The notes under the pieces were generated by a model, which ran no database searches, had not been told where the DNA came from, and saw only the letters and a list, made by a program, of their open reading frames with translations. This document shows positions 19,130 to 29,974 of a stretch of 64,000 bases of DNA, piece by piece. Position numbers and translations under genes: made by a program. The stretch covers positions 1-64,000 of the forward strand of contig BAXE01000003.1 of the NCBI GenBank assembly GCA_001310415.1. Reading direction: 5' to 3'. This DNA comes from Enterovibrio sp. JCM 19048 (GTDB taxonomy: Bacteria > Pseudomonadota > Gammaproteobacteria > Enterobacterales > Vibrionaceae). Every line of letters starts with the position of its first letter. The stretch's first letter is position 1.

Positions 19130-22021
19130 ATGACATCCCTTGTTATTTCCGGTGTGGCCTGCCGCTTTCCCGGTGCAGACGACAAAAACGGATACTGGGC
19201 GCGAATCTGCGCCGCCGAAAATGCAGTAAGCGCATTGCCTTCAAACCGCTGGCGGGCACAGGAGTGGTTCGCAAACGCTGGCGATGCCACCTTCTTCCAA
19301 AAGGTGCCGGGCGGGTACATCAAGGAACTTGAAGGGTTTGACTACCAGCACTTTTCATTGAACCACCGCGAAGCTTCGTTGATGGATCCCCAACAACGCT
19401 GGCTGCTGCAAACGGCCTGGCAAGCGCTTGAAGATGCAGGCTACTCTCCGGCTGCGCTGCGCGGGAAAAAGGTGGGGGTATTTGTCGGGGCAATGACCAA
19501 TGACTGGGCGACGCTCCAGTTCAGGGACGCAGATGCGTTGCTGCCGGCACACGTTACCGGCAATGGTCATGCCTTGCTGTCAAACCGGATTTCATACCTG
19601 TTTGATTTCAAAGGCCCAAGCATGACATTTGATACGGCCTGCTCCTCTTCGGCGGTGGCATTTGTCCAGGCAGCGAAAGCCATGGAAGCAGGAGAGTGTG
19701 AACTGGCGATTGTTGCCGGTGTCAACGCGATCCTCACACCGGTACTCCAGCGTTTTTACCAAAAGGCCGGGCTGCTGTCCCAAAGCCAGCGCTGTAATGC
19801 ATTCTCCGACCATGCCGACGGCATTATCCGCTCGGAAGGTGTGGGGGCGGTGATCCTCGAAAACAAACAGACCGCGAAGCATCAATACTGTGGCTTTGTC
19901 GCCGGACACATTAACCATGATGGGCAAAGCAACGGATTGACCGCACCCAATGGCCCGTCACAGGAAGCCTGATCGCTGCTTGTTACCGCAAAGCGGGGCT
20001 GGATGCTGCGGATATTGATTTTATCGAATGCCACGGTACCGGCACTGCGCTGGGCGACCGGATAGAAATTGGTGCGCTTAACCGCATTTTCCGCGGCACG
20101 CGAAACCAGCCTTGCCAGATTGACTCGGTGAAATCCCTTATCGGACATTGCGAATCGGCGGCTGCAATGGCGTCAATCATCAAAGTCGCGCTGATGCTGA
20201 AAAACGCGAAATCCCACAAAACCCGTTTGCCGAAACACCTAATGCCTTGCTGGAAAAAGGGAACCTGTCCCTGAGCGCGGCGCACCAAAACTGGCTAGCT
20301 GACGATAAAAAGCACTTTGCGGTCAGCTCGTTTGGTCTGGGTGGTACCAATGCCCATTTGGTGTTTGTGTCGCCGGAACATGACGATGAAACCGTGTCGC
20401 CTGCAATGACATTTATTCCTGTCTCTGCCGCGGATGACGCCGGGTTTGAACGCCAGAAAACCGCGCTTATCAACACGATTTCGCAGGGCGCGGACGCAAC
20501 GGCGTTGGCGAATGGTCATCAGGCGATGCGACAGCAAGGCGAGGTGCGCGACTTCTGTTTCGGTGCCAATGCCAAAGAGCTGGAAGAATCTGCACTGCTG
20601 CTGGGCGAACCGCCTTACACCGGTGGCATCAAACGTGGCTGCGGCGCCGTGGTGTATTTGTTCACCGGTCAGGGATGCCAGTATCCGGGCATGTTGAAAG
20701 GCCTGCTCAACACCTTCCCCCAATTTCGTGACTATTTCACCCAATGTGATGCGGTATTCCAGCGCCTGACCGGTGAGTCTCTGATGCCGGTAGTCAACGC
20801 TGATGCCACCGCCCAAACCTTGCTTGGGCAAGGCAAATTTACCCAGCCGGTTCTGTTTGCCGCGGAGTGGGCACTGGCGCGCTGGTGGATGGATGTCGGC
20901 ATCAAGCCGGATGCCGTCATCGGCCACAGTATCGGCGAGTTTGCAGCAGCAACCATTGCCAGCGTGATGACAATGGAAGAAGCCATGTCGCTGGTGGCAG
21001 CGAGAGGCGAGGCGATAGATGCGGTTTCCGGCTGCGGCACCATGGCCGCAGTGCTGGCGGAAAAAGCCGTCGTAGAGCAGCTTCAGACAGAGATTGAAGG
21101 CTGAGTATCGCGGTGTGGAACAGCAACCAGCAGTTTGTGATTGCGGGCAGTGCTGACGCCATCGAAAAAGCGCGCATCTGGGGAATGAGCCGACATGTCA
21201 GGGTTAAACCACTGACCGTGACCCATGCGTTCCACAGTCCGCAGATGAACCCAGCTGCCGCCGATATTGAAACCGTGGCGAAAACCGTCAACTACTGTGC
21301 GCCAACCCTGCCTTGGTATTCGACCTTGTCAGGCAAGCTTCAACCTAACCGGAGAATTGACGCGGACTATTGGGTCGAGCATTTGATCAAGGCGGTGCAG
21401 TTCAAACCTGCACTGGATGCGCTGGTGCAGGACTTGTCTTCTGACGCCGGGCTGGTCGGCGTGGAAATGGGCCCTGCGCCTGTGCTTTCCATGTTGCGTT
21501 GAAACAGCTACGCCGACGCCGAATTCTTCTCAACCTCCATGGAAGACAGCCAGGACACTAACACTTTCTGCGAAAGCCTGAGGGCGCTGTTCCGTCGTGG
21601 CTATGACATCAACTGGCCTGCCCTGAATGCAGGCGGGTCGGAATTTGACTTGGCTCCTTACGCTTTCAACCTGACGGACTTCTCTCGTTTCCCATCTACC
21701 GAGGAATCTCCCGTGTCAGTGACCAAACAGCCTGCAGCCAACCCGGAACCAGTTGATGAAGCTCTGTCTTCCCAAACCGTGGCAGAAACCGTGGTGGAGG
21801 TGTTGAGCCTCGTCACCGGTCATCCCGTGGAAGCAATTACGCAGGGCAAGAAGCTCAGCAGCGAGCTGGGGCTGGATTCAGTCAATCTCATCGAACTGGT
21901 CGACAAGCTTAGGGCAAGGCTGGGAGAAGCCGCGATGCCGCAAATGTCGCAGCTGTTTGATGTAGAGACCGTGAGTGATTTAACCGTCGCGCTTGAGCGC
22001 GCGGCAGTGAACCAGGAATAG
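19130..22021 (+). CDS. type I polyketide synthase module KS-AT-ACP (frameshifts and one in-frame stop)
   Basis: About 963 residues. Ketosynthase: DTACSSS active Cys, ECHGTGTALGD and SLIGHCESAA histidines. Acyltransferase: GHSIGE active Ser and HAFHSPQM, the malonyl-type signature. Carrier domain: ELGLDSVNLIEL. No ketoreductase, dehydratase or enoylreductase is present, so one extension should leave a beta-ketoacyl chain, as a tetronate precursor requires. Frameshifts lie near 19971, 20208 and 21103. A TGA at 21500-21502 interrupts MLR-NSYADAEFF in the same frame. The ATG follows AGGGGGA. Confidence 0.85.
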
Positions 22022-22030
22022 GAAGGAACC

Positions 22031-23043
22031 ATGACAATTTACATCAACCAATGCCAACACTATCTGCCTAACAGCGCGGTGGATAACACGCTGCTGGCAC
22101 AACGTTTTGGCTTAAATGCCGACTGGATAAGCCTGTTTCTGGGCAATACCAGCCGTTATTTCGCCACCGATTTGGTGAGCGGGGAAGTGAAAAAATCCCT
22201 GTGTGATATCGCCACGGAAGCCGCCCAGGAGGTGATGCAAAAGGAGCTGCTCACCTCGGAAGATTTGGACTTTATCGTGCTTTCCACGGCAACACCGGAT
22301 CAACTGATGCCTGCGACGGTCAATTTGGTCGCCGAACGTCTGGGGGCGAAAAACGTGCCCACCTTTCAGCTGCAATCCGGATGCACCGGCGCCATGCAGG
22401 CGATTTCCCTGGCGCGTTCATTGCTGCTCAGCGGTGAATACAAACGCGGGCTGGTGATTGGCGCCGATGTCTGTTCCAAGTTTATTGACCCGACCAAAGA
22501 TTACGCCCAGAGCGATGCCAACGAGCAGATCAACTTTGCCCTGTTTGGCGACGGCGCCGGGGCGCTGATTATGTCGACGCAACCGACCGGCCTTGGCTGG
22601 GAAATCACCCAGTTCAGCTGCCGCTTCACCGGATTGGAACTTCCTCCCGGACAAATCGTTAACTGGCGTGGACTGCGCGAGACAGACGACGTGATGTTGA
22701 TGGAAGACTACAAGGCGATTGAGGCACATGTGCCAAACTGGCTGCAGAGATGCTGGACAATCTCTGGACGGCAGCGGCCAGTGAAGGGAATGAAATCGAC
22801 TGGTATCTGCCCCCGCAACTATCCGGCCGTATGACGCACCACATCGTCAATGAACTTGGGTTGTCACGCAACAAAGTCATTAACTGCGTGCATGAAACCG
22901 GTAACAACGGCAATGCGCTTCCTTTCGTCCAGCTCAGTTACCTGAGGGATCGCATGGAAGAGAAGCAGTCCGCCATGCTGATCGCCATTGAATCTTCCAA
23001 GTGGATCCAGGCAGGCATGCTTATCCGCAAGGAGGCTGTATGA
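22031..23043 (+). CDS. FabH-like ketosynthase, probable tetronate-forming synthase (Agg1/RkD-like; frameshift)
   Basis: About 337 residues of the KAS III fold. The nucleophile is in LQSGCTGAM, and the conserved Asn region is ETGNNGNA. The usual PHQAN histidine motif reads PPQLSG, so the catalytic His position appears replaced by Pro. In agglomerin and RK-682 pathways an enzyme of this class joins glyceryl-ACP to a beta-ketoacyl thioester and closes the tetronate ring. One base lost near 22740 splits the gene (VPNLAAEMLDNLW when restored). It is followed by FkbH with an ATGA overlap. Confidence 0.8.
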
Positions 23044-24941
23044 CCTCGCAAACCACAGCGGAGCGCTACGCCCTGACGCTGGATGGCGTAGCCATTGAAA
23101 ATCGCGATGCCCTGATGCAGACCCTGCGCCGCACACGCGCTGCCCAGGCAAGGGTGAGTGCCGGACGTAAATGCCGGAAAACACCGCCACACTGGCTTGC
23201 AGAGCAGGGCTTCAAACCGGTCAGTTTTGCCGTAACAGGCTCTTTCAGCACCGCTATGGTCGGGGAATTGCTCACCGCCGGGTGTCTGGAAAAAGGCTGG
23301 CACCGACACTGACACTGTCTGACTACAACCAGTTTGTTCAGGATGTGCTCGACCCGGACAGCGACTTTCTGCGCGCCGATGCAGACTACTCACTCTGTTT
23401 GTTGGATGAGCACATCGTGACGGACAGGCTGCCCATGCCCTGGGGGCTGGATGACATTGAAAAAGCGCTGGATGAAGTGCTAACCTGTGCCGCCAGGCGT
23501 CCCAACAACTGCTTACCCTGACCAAAGGCTGCGCCGTGTTCAATACTCTGCCGCTTCCTGTGGTGTTGCAGCGCCAGATCCTTGGGGCTCGCGAGCGCAA
23601 CCAGCTCAGTCGACTGTGGCAGGGGTTTAACCTGTCGCTGCTGTCACTTTCCGATGACAGCCACCGCGTGGTGGTGCTGGACACCCAGTGCCTGATGACC
23701 GGTGCGGGAAACTGGCGCGATGACCGCATGGCGTTTTACGCAAAATCCCCTTTAGCGATGGCCTGATGGACGCAATGATGCGCGAGGTCTCTGCGCTGGC
23801 TGCATCCGTTGCCGGTAAAGGCAAAAAGGCGCTGGTGCTGGATTTGGACAACACACTGTGGCGCGGGATCCTGGGGGATGACGGCATTGATGGGATTGGT
23901 CTTGAAGGCTGTCCAACCGGTGAGGCGCACCTCCAACTGCAAAAACTCATCAAGCAGTTCGCGTCTCAGGGCGTCTTGCTCAATATCAGCAGTAAGAATG
24001 ACGCTGACAACGTCGAGAAAGCGCTGAAAACCCGCCACGACATGGCGTTGAAAGCGGGGGATTTTCTTCATATCCATGCGAACTGGGCGCCGAAAAGCCA
24101 GTCTGTCAAGGGCATTGCCGAGGCGCTCAATATTGGTGTCGACAGCTTGGTGTTTGTGGACGACAGCAGCTTTGAATGTGAAGAGGTGCAGCAGGCGCAT
24201 CCTTCTGTCGCCACGCTGCAGGTTTCTGGTGAACCTGCGGGCTTTGCAGACCGCCTTGCCGACTTGAACGATTTTCTGGTGATGTCTGTCAGCGCCGAAG
24301 ACAGGGGACGGGTAGAGAAATACCGTCAGGAAGCCGACCGGCAGGCATTGAAAGCAACAAGTGCCGACCTTGGCAGCTTCCTGCAAAGCCTGAATATCGA
24401 GCTTCGCGTACTGGCGGCAAGCGCGGCCGATGTTCCCCGCGTGGCGAACCTCAGCCAGCGCACCAACCAATTCAATATGACAACCCAGCGCCTGAGCGAA
24501 GAGGCGGTGAGCCGCTACCGTGCGCAAACAGACAAAGCGGTTTTTGCGCTGCGAAGCCAGGATCGCTTTGGCGATTACGGCCTGATAGGTGCCGCGTTCC
24601 TGACCATGACCGAGGAATCCCTGCACATCGACAACATGTTGCTCAGCTGCCGGGTTTTCTCCCGTGGTATCGAGCAAGCCGCTATCAGCCTCATTCTGCG
24701 CTGGGCGGCTGAAACCGGAAAACAGACCGTCACCGCTGAATTTATCCCAACCCAGAAAAACCAGCGTATGGCCGGTTTCTTCCCCTCAATGGGGTTTGAA
24801 GAAATCACGCCGGATGCGCTGCCACCGGGTACGGCTGCAGTGGGCGACCCACAAAGCCGGCTTTACTGTCACTCCCTTTCTGAGATAGCGCCACTGCCGA
24901 CGCATCTCCACACCATCTACGAGGAAAGCTGCAATGGATAA
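23040..24941 (+). CDS. FkbH-like glyceryl-ACP synthase (frameshifts)
   Basis: About 634 residues. The HAD-like domain carries the FkbH hallmark LVLDLDNTLWRGILGDDG, then VLLNISSKNDADNV, VFVDDSSFECEEV and a C-terminal acyltransferase-like part (NQFNMTT, RDRFGDYG as QDRFGDYGLIG). An N-terminal extension of about 230 residues precedes it, as in the long FkbH subclass. These enzymes take 1,3-bisphosphoglycerate, remove phosphate and load glyceryl on an ACP. Breaks are near 23300 (GGCCTGG to GGCTGG), 23503 and 23752. The start overlaps the previous stop as ATGA. Confidence 0.85.
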
Positions 24942-25151
24942 ACAGGATTTTGTTTCGCTGGTACAGGACTTTATGGATATGAACCTGACTGAATCAGCCT
25001 CAGTACGCCGCTGGTTGAACTGGATGGCTGGGATTCGCTCCACGCGGTGCGTCTGCTCAGCGAACTGGAAGCCAAAACTGGCCGCACGGTTTCAATCCCT
25101 GCGTTTTTGCAGGCTAACACCCTGAACGACATCCACCAACTGGCGTCGTGA
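24934..25151 (+). CDS. acyl carrier protein for the glyceryl unit (Agg3-like; frameshift)
   Basis: About 72 residues. After restoring one base near 25000 the carrier motif LDGWDSLHAVRLLSELEAK appears, with the phosphopantetheine Ser in WDSL. It overlaps FkbH by 8 bases and is too short in the raw frames to look like a carrier protein. By position and class it should receive the glyceryl group from FkbH. Confidence 0.8.
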
Positions 25152-25161
25152 GGAGGCAAGG

Positions 25162-25923
25162 ATGAACAGTGCAGCGTTTCCGAATTCCCGGCGACATACG
25201 CTCTATTTTCTCGACCAGTCGAGCCAGTACCGTCCGGTATTCCTCTCTACAGAAGTGGATGCCACTGCAATGCAGGCACTGAGAGAGAAAGCAAAGACCA
25301 AGCCGGATGCAGAGGTGCCCGGAGTGGTCGCTATGGTGATGTTTGCTACCGGCAGGGCGCTGTCTGCTCACCCCATGGCAAACGGGGTTGTAACCGGGAA
25401 GTGGCGTCCCAAGTTTCACCGCTTTCCCGCTGTGCACGGCAAGTTTTCGCTGGATAAAGAGATTGACGGCGTGCGGTGTGTGGGATCGGGCATGGTCAGC
25501 CATGCAGACACCAAATCGCTGGCACAGATCCAGGCCGAGGTGGACTTGCTCAAGCGCACGCCCCTTGCGCATTGGCCGGAGTTTCCGCAGTTGAAAAAGC
25601 TCCAGTCCTTGCCGGTGCCGGTTGGACGCTGGTTGTTTGGCAAGTTGATGAACAACCCCGCAACCAAACACAAACTGCAGGGTTCATTTGCGGTGACCTC
25701 GCTGGGGCACCGTCCGGTCGGGCACTTTATTCCCCAGATCGGGGCATCTGTCACCCTGGGGGTGGGACAAATCCAGAGTAAGGCCGTGGTAGAAAACGGC
25801 GCCATTGTCTGCCGTGACATGTTACCGCTGACACTGGCTTTTGATCATCGCGTGATTGACGGCGCCGAAGCCGCTGATCTGCTGCAAGACCTCAAGCAGG
25901 GACTTGAGTCCCTCAAAGGATAA
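25162..25923 (+). CDS. E2-type acyltransferase (Agg4-like)
   Basis: 253 residues consisting only of the catalytic domain of 2-oxoacid dehydrogenase acyltransferases/chloramphenicol acetyltransferase fold. The active motif FDHRVIDGAEAADLL is at the C-terminus. There is no lipoyl or subunit-binding domain, so it is not part of a dehydrogenase complex. In agglomerin biosynthesis the Agg4 enzyme of this type acetylates the hydroxymethyl group of the tetronate ring to make a leaving group. Unbroken; starts after GAGGAGG. Confidence 0.8.
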   Translation: MNSAAFPNSRRHTLYFLDQSSQYRPVFLSTEVDATAMQALREKAKTKPDAEVPGVVAMVMFATGRALSAHPMANGVVTGKWRPKFHRFPAVHGKFSLDKEIDGVRCVGSGMVSHADTKSLAQIQAEVDLLKRTPLAHWPEFPQLKKLQSLPVPVGRWLFGKLMNNPATKHKLQGSFAVTSLGHRPVGHFIPQIGASVTLGVGQIQSKAVVENGAIVCRDMLPLTLAFDHRVIDGAEAADLLQDLKQGLESLKG

Positions 25924-25941
25924 CTTTTAAGGAGAAAGACC

Positions 25942-27155
25942 ATGGAACAGACACAAGTATGCATCGTAGGTGGTGGCCCGGCAGGTTTGGTGCTGGCTGT
26001 ACAACTGGCGGAAAAAGGTGTGAATGTCACTGTGTTGGAAGCGGCAAAGACGTACGAGCGTTCATTTCGCGGTGAGTCAATTCAGCCGATACCGTCGGCA
26101 TTTTCCACGAACTGGGCATTTCTGGCGCCATTGAGGCACACGGTTGTATGGTGACCAAAGAGCTGGAAGTGTGGGAGGGCGACACCCGCCGCCTGAGCCT
26201 TGATTACCAGAAAATGCCTTACCAGCATAAGTTTGTTATCGACGTACCCCAGCCAGTGTTTCTCAATGCGCTGGCAGAAAAACTGCAGAACTATCCCAAT
26301 GCAACTCTGATCCGCGGCGCGGCGTTTGATGATGTGATTGAACAGGAAGACCGTGTGGTGGGCGTGACTTACCGCGAAGGTGGGGAAACCAAATCCCTGT
26401 TCGCCAGTGCGGTGATCGCCGCTGATGGCCGCTACTCCAAAGTGCGTGATAAAGCCGCGGTGCCCTACAACAAAACGCCACAGGATCGGGATGTCATCTG
26501 GTGCAAAATCCCAATCCCGGAAGGTTGGGACAAACACAAGTACTACATCCTGCTCAATGGTGCCCAGCACGTGATCCTGTTGCCATCTTTCCCGAATGAG
26601 TACCGAACTGGCGTGAATATTCCTAAAGGTGGCTTTGCCGCGCTGAAGAAACAGGGCATTGAGTCATTTTATGAGCTGGTGGATGAGGTTAACCCAGAGC
26701 TGGGTGCCCACATGCGTGAGCACATTGATGGCTGGAAAGACTTGCACCTGCTCGATATCTTCACTTCCAAAGCGCCGCTGTGGGGCAAAGATGGTCTGGT
26801 GATGATTGGTGATTCTGCCCACACGCTGACGCCGCTGCTGGGGCAGGGTGTCAACATCGCCATTCAGGATGCTATGACGTTGGCACCCATGCTGGCCGAG
26901 AAGGTACTAAGCAGCCAGCCGGTGGACACCGCGTTTATTCGCCAGTTCCAGGCCGAGCGCCAGCCACAGGTGGATTTCGTGACCAAGATGCAGCAGCGTC
27001 AGGAAAAGCTGCTCTGTACCGATTCCAAGGGACTGCTGCGCGCGCGCCGTGCTTACTACTTCATCCTGAACCGCCTGCGCTTTATGCAGCACCATATTCT
27101 CAACCAGATTTCCTATAAACGTCAGCGCATGCTGGCAGCGGGGAAAGCGGTATGA
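25942..27155 (+). CDS. FAD-dependent monooxygenase (frameshift)
   Basis: About 405 residues of the p-hydroxybenzoate-hydroxylase class. GGGPAGLVLAVQLAEKG binds ADP, ADGRYSKVR is the DG motif, and VMIGDSAHTLTPLLGQGVN is the GD motif. One base lost near 26090 shifts GESIQPDTVGIFHELG. It is not part of the minimal agglomerin cassette and is inserted between the acyltransferase and hydrolase genes, so it is the best candidate for a product-specific hydroxylation or oxidation. Starts after AAGGAG. Confidence 0.8.
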
Positions 27156-28182
27156 ACAGACAGCACGATGTGGCTGAATTGAAGGCGTTCGCGCGCCTTC
27201 ATGGCCGCGCACAGAATCTGGATGAAAGGCTGCTCGATTTTGCCCTCTACAACATAGAAAACGACCGTTGTGGCGATAAACAAAGCTGGGCGAAGGTGTT
27301 GGTGACCCTGGCTGAACGCGCAGTCATTGACGGTGACCTGCCTACTGCCGTTCAGCTGTTCAATCTTGCCCGCTTTCCCTACGCCGGTGATCCGGTGCGC
27401 CAGCAGGCACTGAAACGCTGTCAGCACATTTACCGTGAATGGCTGACACAGGAAGTGCCGGATGCAGAATACTGGCGGTTTTCCTCCCCGGGGTTTGGCT
27501 GCTACGCCACAGGCTGGACAGCAACAAGCCGGTGGTGATTGTGCTGGGTGGCATTGTGTCAATTAAAGAGCAGTGGCACCGTTTGTTGCGGATGGCTAAA
27601 AAGCTGGGTTATTGCGTTGTTGTCACCGAGCTTCCCGGTGTGGGCGAAAACGGGCTCCCTTACGACGCCTCCGACAGCCAACTGTTCCGCCGGATAGTCC
27701 GCCGCCTGAATGGACGCGCCAACACGGATTGCGTGAAAGTGATTGGGTTCAGTTTTGGCGGTCACCTTGCCATGAATGCCGCACTGACAATGCCCGCCAT
27801 TAAAAGCATCACTACGGTGGGCGCGCCGGTGTCGGGCTTTTTCTCACAGGCAGCAGACACACTGCCAGTACCGGACATTACCTACGACACCCTGGCACAC
27901 ATCCTTGGCTGCGAGCGTGATGATGTAAAACCAAGGCTCTCAGGCTGGGGACTCACACCTGCCGCGCTTGGACAGCTTCCGGCCAAAGTGAATTATCTCG
28001 CCAGCAGCCGTGATGAGATTATCCCTCTCAGCGATATGGAGGCGATACGCGCAAACGTGCCGCGAAACCAAATCCTGAAAGTGGATGACATTCACGGTGC
28101 GCCGAACCATTTGCCACTCACCGCCGCCTGGATTGCGTCTGATTTGGTCAAAGGCTCGAAACTTTCCTGGCTCAGCGCCTGA
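27152..28182 (+). CDS. alpha/beta hydrolase, probable acetate-eliminating enzyme (Agg5-like; frameshift)
   Basis: About 344 residues with a helical N-terminal region and a FrsA/DUF1100-like alpha/beta-hydrolase domain. The nucleophile elbow is GFSFGGHLA, the acid is probably in SSRDEIIP and the His in DDIHGAPNHL. In the agglomerin pathway Agg5, of this type, removes acetic acid from the acetylated tetronate to give the exocyclic methylene. A break near 27505 separates the two frames. The start overlaps the monooxygenase stop as ATGA. Confidence 0.75.
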
Positions 28183-28276
28183 CCGATACCCTGGTTCGTC
28201 GCAAAGGGCGCAAAGCAGGTGCGGAATGGGCGCATCGGAATACGGCAATTCAAGTGGTTTAAAAGGAGGGCTGAGA

Positions 28277-29050
28277 ATGGCAGCGAGAACACGCGCAGGT
28301 TCGTGGTTGGGAAGGGCATTACACCCGGAAAAAGTAAATGTAGTTTGTTTTCCTTTTGCGGGGGGAAGTGGCGCAAGTTATGCCTCGCTGGAGTCATTGC
28401 TTGGCGAACCGTATCACGTGGTGCCGGTGGAGTTTCCGGGGCGGGACGGAAGGCGCGGCGAGCCGTTTATCACCCGCTTTACCAAGGCGTCGCAGTCCAT
28501 TCTGGATGAAACCTGTGATGCATTGGCGGGCTTTCGTGTCGTGATTTACGGTCACAGCATGGGGGCGTGGTTTGCCTGGTCTTTGGCAAAAGCGCTGGCT
28601 GAACGGGGTGAACCGGCAGAACTGCTGGTGGTCGCCGCCCAGCGAGCACCTTCGCTGGCCTATCCGTTTATCCCGAATGAACAGATGGACGATGAGACCA
28701 TGCTGGAGTACCTGCATGGGTTTGAGAGCTTTGCCGGAATGAAGGTATCCATGAACATTCTCACCCAATGGATCCTCCCGGTGATCCGTGCGGATTTATC
28801 CCTTTGTGAGAGTCATGACGTTTGTCACCGCCGTTATCGTTATCCGGCGTTGGTGCTTGGCGCGACTCAGGACACCTTTGTCACGTCAGCGGCGTTGCAA
28901 AGCTGGGAGCAGCATTTCGAGCCATCGACGGCGGTTCGCACACTGGATGCCGGACACTTTTTTATTCGCACAGACCCGGAATGGGTCGCTGACAACCTGC
29001 GTTCGGTGCACAAAGAGGTGGAGCAAAGAAGATGGAAAATAGCCGGCTGA
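28277..29050 (+). CDS. type II thioesterase
   Basis: 257 residues of the GrsT/RifR family: CFPFAGGSGASYASLE, VEFPGRDGR, nucleophile YGHSMGAW, acid region GATQDTF and DAGHFFI histidine. The ATG at 28277 follows AAGGAGGG, so the longer open frame to 28085 is not used. Such enzymes clear stalled or wrong acyl groups from carrier proteins, or release the product. Unbroken. Confidence 0.85.
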   Translation: MAARTRAGSWLGRALHPEKVNVVCFPFAGGSGASYASLESLLGEPYHVVPVEFPGRDGRRGEPFITRFTKASQSILDETCDALAGFRVVIYGHSMGAWFAWSLAKALAERGEPAELLVVAAQRAPSLAYPFIPNEQMDDETMLEYLHGFESFAGMKVSMNILTQWILPVIRADLSLCESHDVCHRRYRYPALVLGATQDTFVTSAALQSWEQHFEPSTAVRTLDAGHFFIRTDPEWVADNLRSVHKEVEQRRWKIAG

Positions 29051-29805
29051 TGACAGCCAATACGCGCGACACATCGTCGTTTATCCAGTTGTCGCTGCAC
29101 AATGGTGCCATCCACGGTCTGCCAGTGACCTTAGTGATAGGGCGCTTTACCCGGGCGAAGTTCGAACACCGCGACTTCGCACACTATTTTGCCGATCTGG
29201 ATGAGGCCGAAAACTGGTGCCCTAAACGGCGTCAGGACTATCTGGCGGGGCGTCTGTGCGCTGCCGCTGCTTCACAAGGAACCGTTGCCTTGTCGCATCT
29301 CGCGCCCCAGGGAATTGGCCGCCACGCGGATGGCAGGCCAGCGTGGCACCGTGATATCACAGGGTCAATCAGCCACAGCGGTGAGCTGGCATTGGCAGTG
29401 GTTGCCGGCGCGGGAGAGGGGGTCTGTCTCGGCACTGACGTGGAGTTCAAGGTTGGGCAAAAACAGGCGCAGGGTCTTGGCCGGTTTGTCTTGTCAGAAA
29501 CAGAAAAAGAGGTGGTGCGTGCAAGCGGCCTGAACTTCTCACTGGCGGTCACTTTGGTCTTTTCGGCCAAAGAAACCCTGTTCAAAGCGTTCAGTGAACC
29601 GGGGGAGAGGCTCAGTTTCACCCGGGCCAGGTTGGTGGGGATAGATATTGGCCAGCAAGCCTTGCAGTTTGTGGCTGACGGCGAGAACGGAAACCCGGTT
29701 CTCCATACTGTGCTGTTCGCACTGATCCTTGATGCCAAAAAATCCAGTGATTCGCCATTGCGGCAACTGGCTGTGGCTACTTTATATCTCGCTGCGAATA
29801 AGTAA
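29032..29805 (+). CDS. Sfp/EntD-type 4'-phosphopantetheinyl transferase
   Basis: 257 residues. RRQDYLAGRLCA, GRPAWHRDITGSISHSG, GTDVE and FSAKETLFKAF are the four conserved blocks, with Mg-binding Asp and Glu in place. It should activate the three carrier domains of this operon. The start at 29032 lies inside the thioesterase end; an alternative ATG at 29050 would give a TGATG coupled start. Unbroken. Confidence 0.9.
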   Translation: MENSRLMTANTRDTSSFIQLSLHNGAIHGLPVTLVIGRFTRAKFEHRDFAHYFADLDEAENWCPKRRQDYLAGRLCAAAASQGTVALSHLAPQGIGRHADGRPAWHRDITGSISHSGELALAVVAGAGEGVCLGTDVEFKVGQKQAQGLGRFVLSETEKEVVRASGLNFSLAVTLVFSAKETLFKAFSEPGERLSFTRARLVGIDIGQQALQFVADGENGNPVLHTVLFALILDAKKSSDSPLRQLAVATLYLAANK

Positions 29806-29896
29806 AATTTGCCCTCTGACAAAGGCGTGAAGAACGGGTGTGAATCCGTCTTCGCGCCTTTGTTTTTCTACCATTCCCGCCAGCAAATACCCCACA

Positions 29897-29916
29897 CCCT
29901 GTCAGATGGGACAGTA
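29897..29916 (+). promoter_or_regulatory. lux-box-like palindrome before the exporter genes
   Basis: CCCTGTCAGATGGGACAGTA has CTGT-N8-ACAG spacing and a central GAT as in lux boxes, but the outer two bases do not match the consensus. It lies 59 bp upstream of the MMPL start. No good -10 hexamer is seen at the expected place, so its function is less certain than the other two. Confidence 0.45.
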
Positions 29917-29974
29917 CCGCCAAAACCGGCCGGACGTTAGGCTTTTCCTACACCTGATAAAGAAGGATCTACCC

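Noticed and set aside
25162..25923. A 2-oxoacid dehydrogenase complex component in the biosynthetic operon
   Set aside because: It has only the catalytic domain, without lipoyl or subunit-binding domains, and no E1 or E3 neighbours.
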